DNA from: Rhizobiaceae bacterium
GTDB lineage: Bacteria > Pseudomonadota > Alphaproteobacteria > Rhizobiales > Rhizobiaceae
Length of the DNA stretch: 64,000 nucleotides
Direction: 5' to 3'
Assembly (NCBI GenBank): GCA_019635755.1
Contig: JAHBYW010000002.1
Location: 186,001-250,000, forward strand
Part shown: piece by piece, positions 62,862-64,000 of the stretch
Position numbering within the stretch: position 1 is the stretch's first letter
Layout of the letters: every line of letters begins with the position of its first letter
Notes under the pieces: generated by a model
The model's database searches: none
What the model was told of the DNA's origin: nothing
The model's input: only the letters and a program-made list of their open reading frames with translations
Program-made: the position numbers and the translations under genes

Positions 62862-64000
62862 CTATGCTACGCGTTGGATCGTGTCGCGGACGTGGTCAAT
62901 CAGCTCGTCGATCTGGCCCTTGGTGATGATGAGCGGCGGCGACAGCGCGATGATGTCGCCGGTGATCCTCAGCATCGCGCCGTGCTCGAACGCCTTGACG
63001 ATGCAGTTGAAACCGCGCTTGCCCGGCTCGCCGGGGATGGGCGCCAGCTCGACGGCGCCGACCAGGCCGATGTTCCGGATATCGATGACGTTCGGCTCAC
63101 CCTTCAGCGAATGCACCGCCTCTTCCCAGTAGGAGGCGAGTTCGGCGGCGCGCGTCAGGAGGCCTTCTTCCTTGTAGGTGTCGAGCGTGCCCAGGGCCGC
63201 GGCCGAGGCGATCGGGTTCCCGGAATAGGTGTAGCCGTGGAAGAACTCGATGATGTGCTCCGGCCCGTTCATGAAGGCGTCGTGGATCTCCTTGGTGACG
63301 AACACCGCTCCCATCGGGATGACGCCGTTGGTCAATCCCTTGGCGGAGACGATGATGTCCGGCGTCACGTCGAAATACTGCGCCGCGAACGGCGTGCCGA
63401 GACGGCCATAGCCGGTGATGACCTCGTCGAAGATCAGCAGGATGCCGTGCTTGGTGCAGATCTCGCGCAGCCGCTTGAGGTAGCCCTTCGGCGGCACCAG
63501 CACGCCGGTGGACCCGGCCACCGGCTCGACGATGACGGCGGCGATGGTCGAGGCGTCGTGCAGCCCGACGATGCGCTCCAGCTCGTCGGCGAGTTCCGCG
63601 CCGTATTCCGGCTCACCCTTCGTGAAGGCGTTCCTGGCCGGGTTGTGCGTGTGCGGCAGGTGGTCGACGCCGGTCAGCAACGTGCCGAACATTTTCCGGT
63701 TCGGCACGATGCCGCCCACCGAAACGCCGCCGAAATTCACGCCGTGATAGCCGCGCTCGCGGCCGATCAGGCGGAAGCGCGATCCGTTGCCCTTGGCGCG
63801 GTGATAGGCGATCGCCGTCTTCAGCGCGGTGTCCACCGACTCCGAGCCGGAGTTGGTGAACATGACGTGCTCCAGCCCCTTCGGCGCGATGTCGACCAGC
63901 CGGTTGGCGAGCTCGAAGGCCAGCGGATGGCCGAACTGGAAGGTCGGCGCGTAGTCGAGTTCGGCCGCCTGCGTCTGGATCGCCTCGACGATCTTCGGCC
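62862..64000 (-). CDS. Class III aminotransferase (omega-amino acid:pyruvate type), 5' end outside window
   Basis: About 379 residues are visible; the frame is open through the window edge, so the N-terminus is missing. PLP-enzyme landmarks are FTNSGSESVDTALK, RGYHGVNFGG, IFDEVITGYGRLG (PLP-binding Asp) and IIVSAKGLTNG (the Schiff-base Lys). VVEPVAGSTGV and GNPIASAAALGTLD are typical of beta-alanine/omega-amino acid:pyruvate transaminases. Next to the ureidopropionase-like gene it may convert beta-alanine to malonate semialdehyde. Other omega-amino acids are possible. Confidence 0.9.
   Translation of the reverse strand, partial: PKIVEAIQTQAAELDYAPTFQFGHPLAFELANRLVDIAPKGLEHVMFTNSGSESVDTALKTAIAYHRAKGNGSRFRLIGRERGYHGVNFGGVSVGGIVPNRKMFGTLLTGVDHLPHTHNPARNAFTKGEPEYGAELADELERIVGLHDASTIAAVIVEPVAGSTGVLVPPKGYLKRLREICTKHGILLIFDEVITGYGRLGTPFAAQYFDVTPDIIVSAKGLTNGVIPMGAVFVTKEIHDAFMNGPEHIIEFFHGYTYSGNPIASAAALGTLDTYKEEGLLTRAAELASYWEEAVHSLKGEPNVIDIRNIGLVGAVELAPIPGEPGKRGFNCIVKAFEHGAMLRITGDIIALSPPLIITKGQIDELIDHVRDTIQRVA

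Overview
The window is about 65% G+C, dense with genes, and reads like chromosome from a soil or plant-associated alphaproteobacterium of the Rhizobiales, most likely Phyllobacteriaceae/Mesorhizobium-like. This is an inference from many ABC importers, short ATGA gene overlaps, FrcABC-like sugar importers, TamAB and an alpha-2-macroglobulin/PbpC pair, and from dispersed GC-rich palindromic repeats typical of that group. I saw no rRNA, tRNA, CRISPR array, transposase or phage gene.

Region 1 (73-16761) is a catabolic locus. After a LysR regulator, a plus-strand operon encodes a CocE/NonD serine hydrolase and a complete peptide/opine-type ABC importer, ending at a TetR regulator. Converging on it, a minus-strand operon encodes a trimethylamine-dehydrogenase-like flavoenzyme, a non-pyrrolysine MttB-family methyltransferase, an M24 protein that matches the DMSP lyase DddP at every metal ligand, and a CapA-like metallophosphatase-fold protein. 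A CaiB/BaiF CoA-transferase lies upstream. The two operons carry nearly the same 24-bp palindrome over their predicted -10 boxes, so they are probably one regulon acting on a methylated onium-type or amide/ester compound. This is the best candidate for an undescribed system.

Region 2 (16869-31157) holds three ribose/fructose-type sugar importers. The first, with a GntR-like LacI regulator, a perfect LacI-type operator and a gluconokinase, probably handles gluconate or a related aldonate. The others are a minus-strand SBP-ATPase-permease set, and an SBP divergent from a half-size ATPase plus permease. The last unit ends in a GntR/FadR regulator, whose probable operator occurs upstream of two of the transport units.

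Region 3 (31375-39835) contains an RTX-repeat protein, an ALDH7-type dehydrogenase, a caspase-like protein, about 1.2 kb of repeat-rich non-coding DNA, a VanX-type D-Ala-D-Ala dipeptidase whose 5' end is overwritten by a 170-bp inverted-repeat element, and PBP1C. Region 4 (40049-51891) is an envelope block: a large thioester-containing alpha-2-macroglobulin divergent from tamA-tamB.

Region 5 (52154-58515) is a second peptide-type ABC importer with a fused DppD-DppF ATPase. It is followed by a lower-GC stretch with gene fragments and small ORFs. Region 6 (59631-64000) contains an isochorismatase-like hydrolase, a LysE exporter, a DUF559 nuclease-like gene bracketed by inverted repeats, an N-carbamoyl-amino-acid hydrolase (M20), and a class III aminotransferase that runs off the window. 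The last two suggest reductive pyrimidine/ureido-compound degradation.
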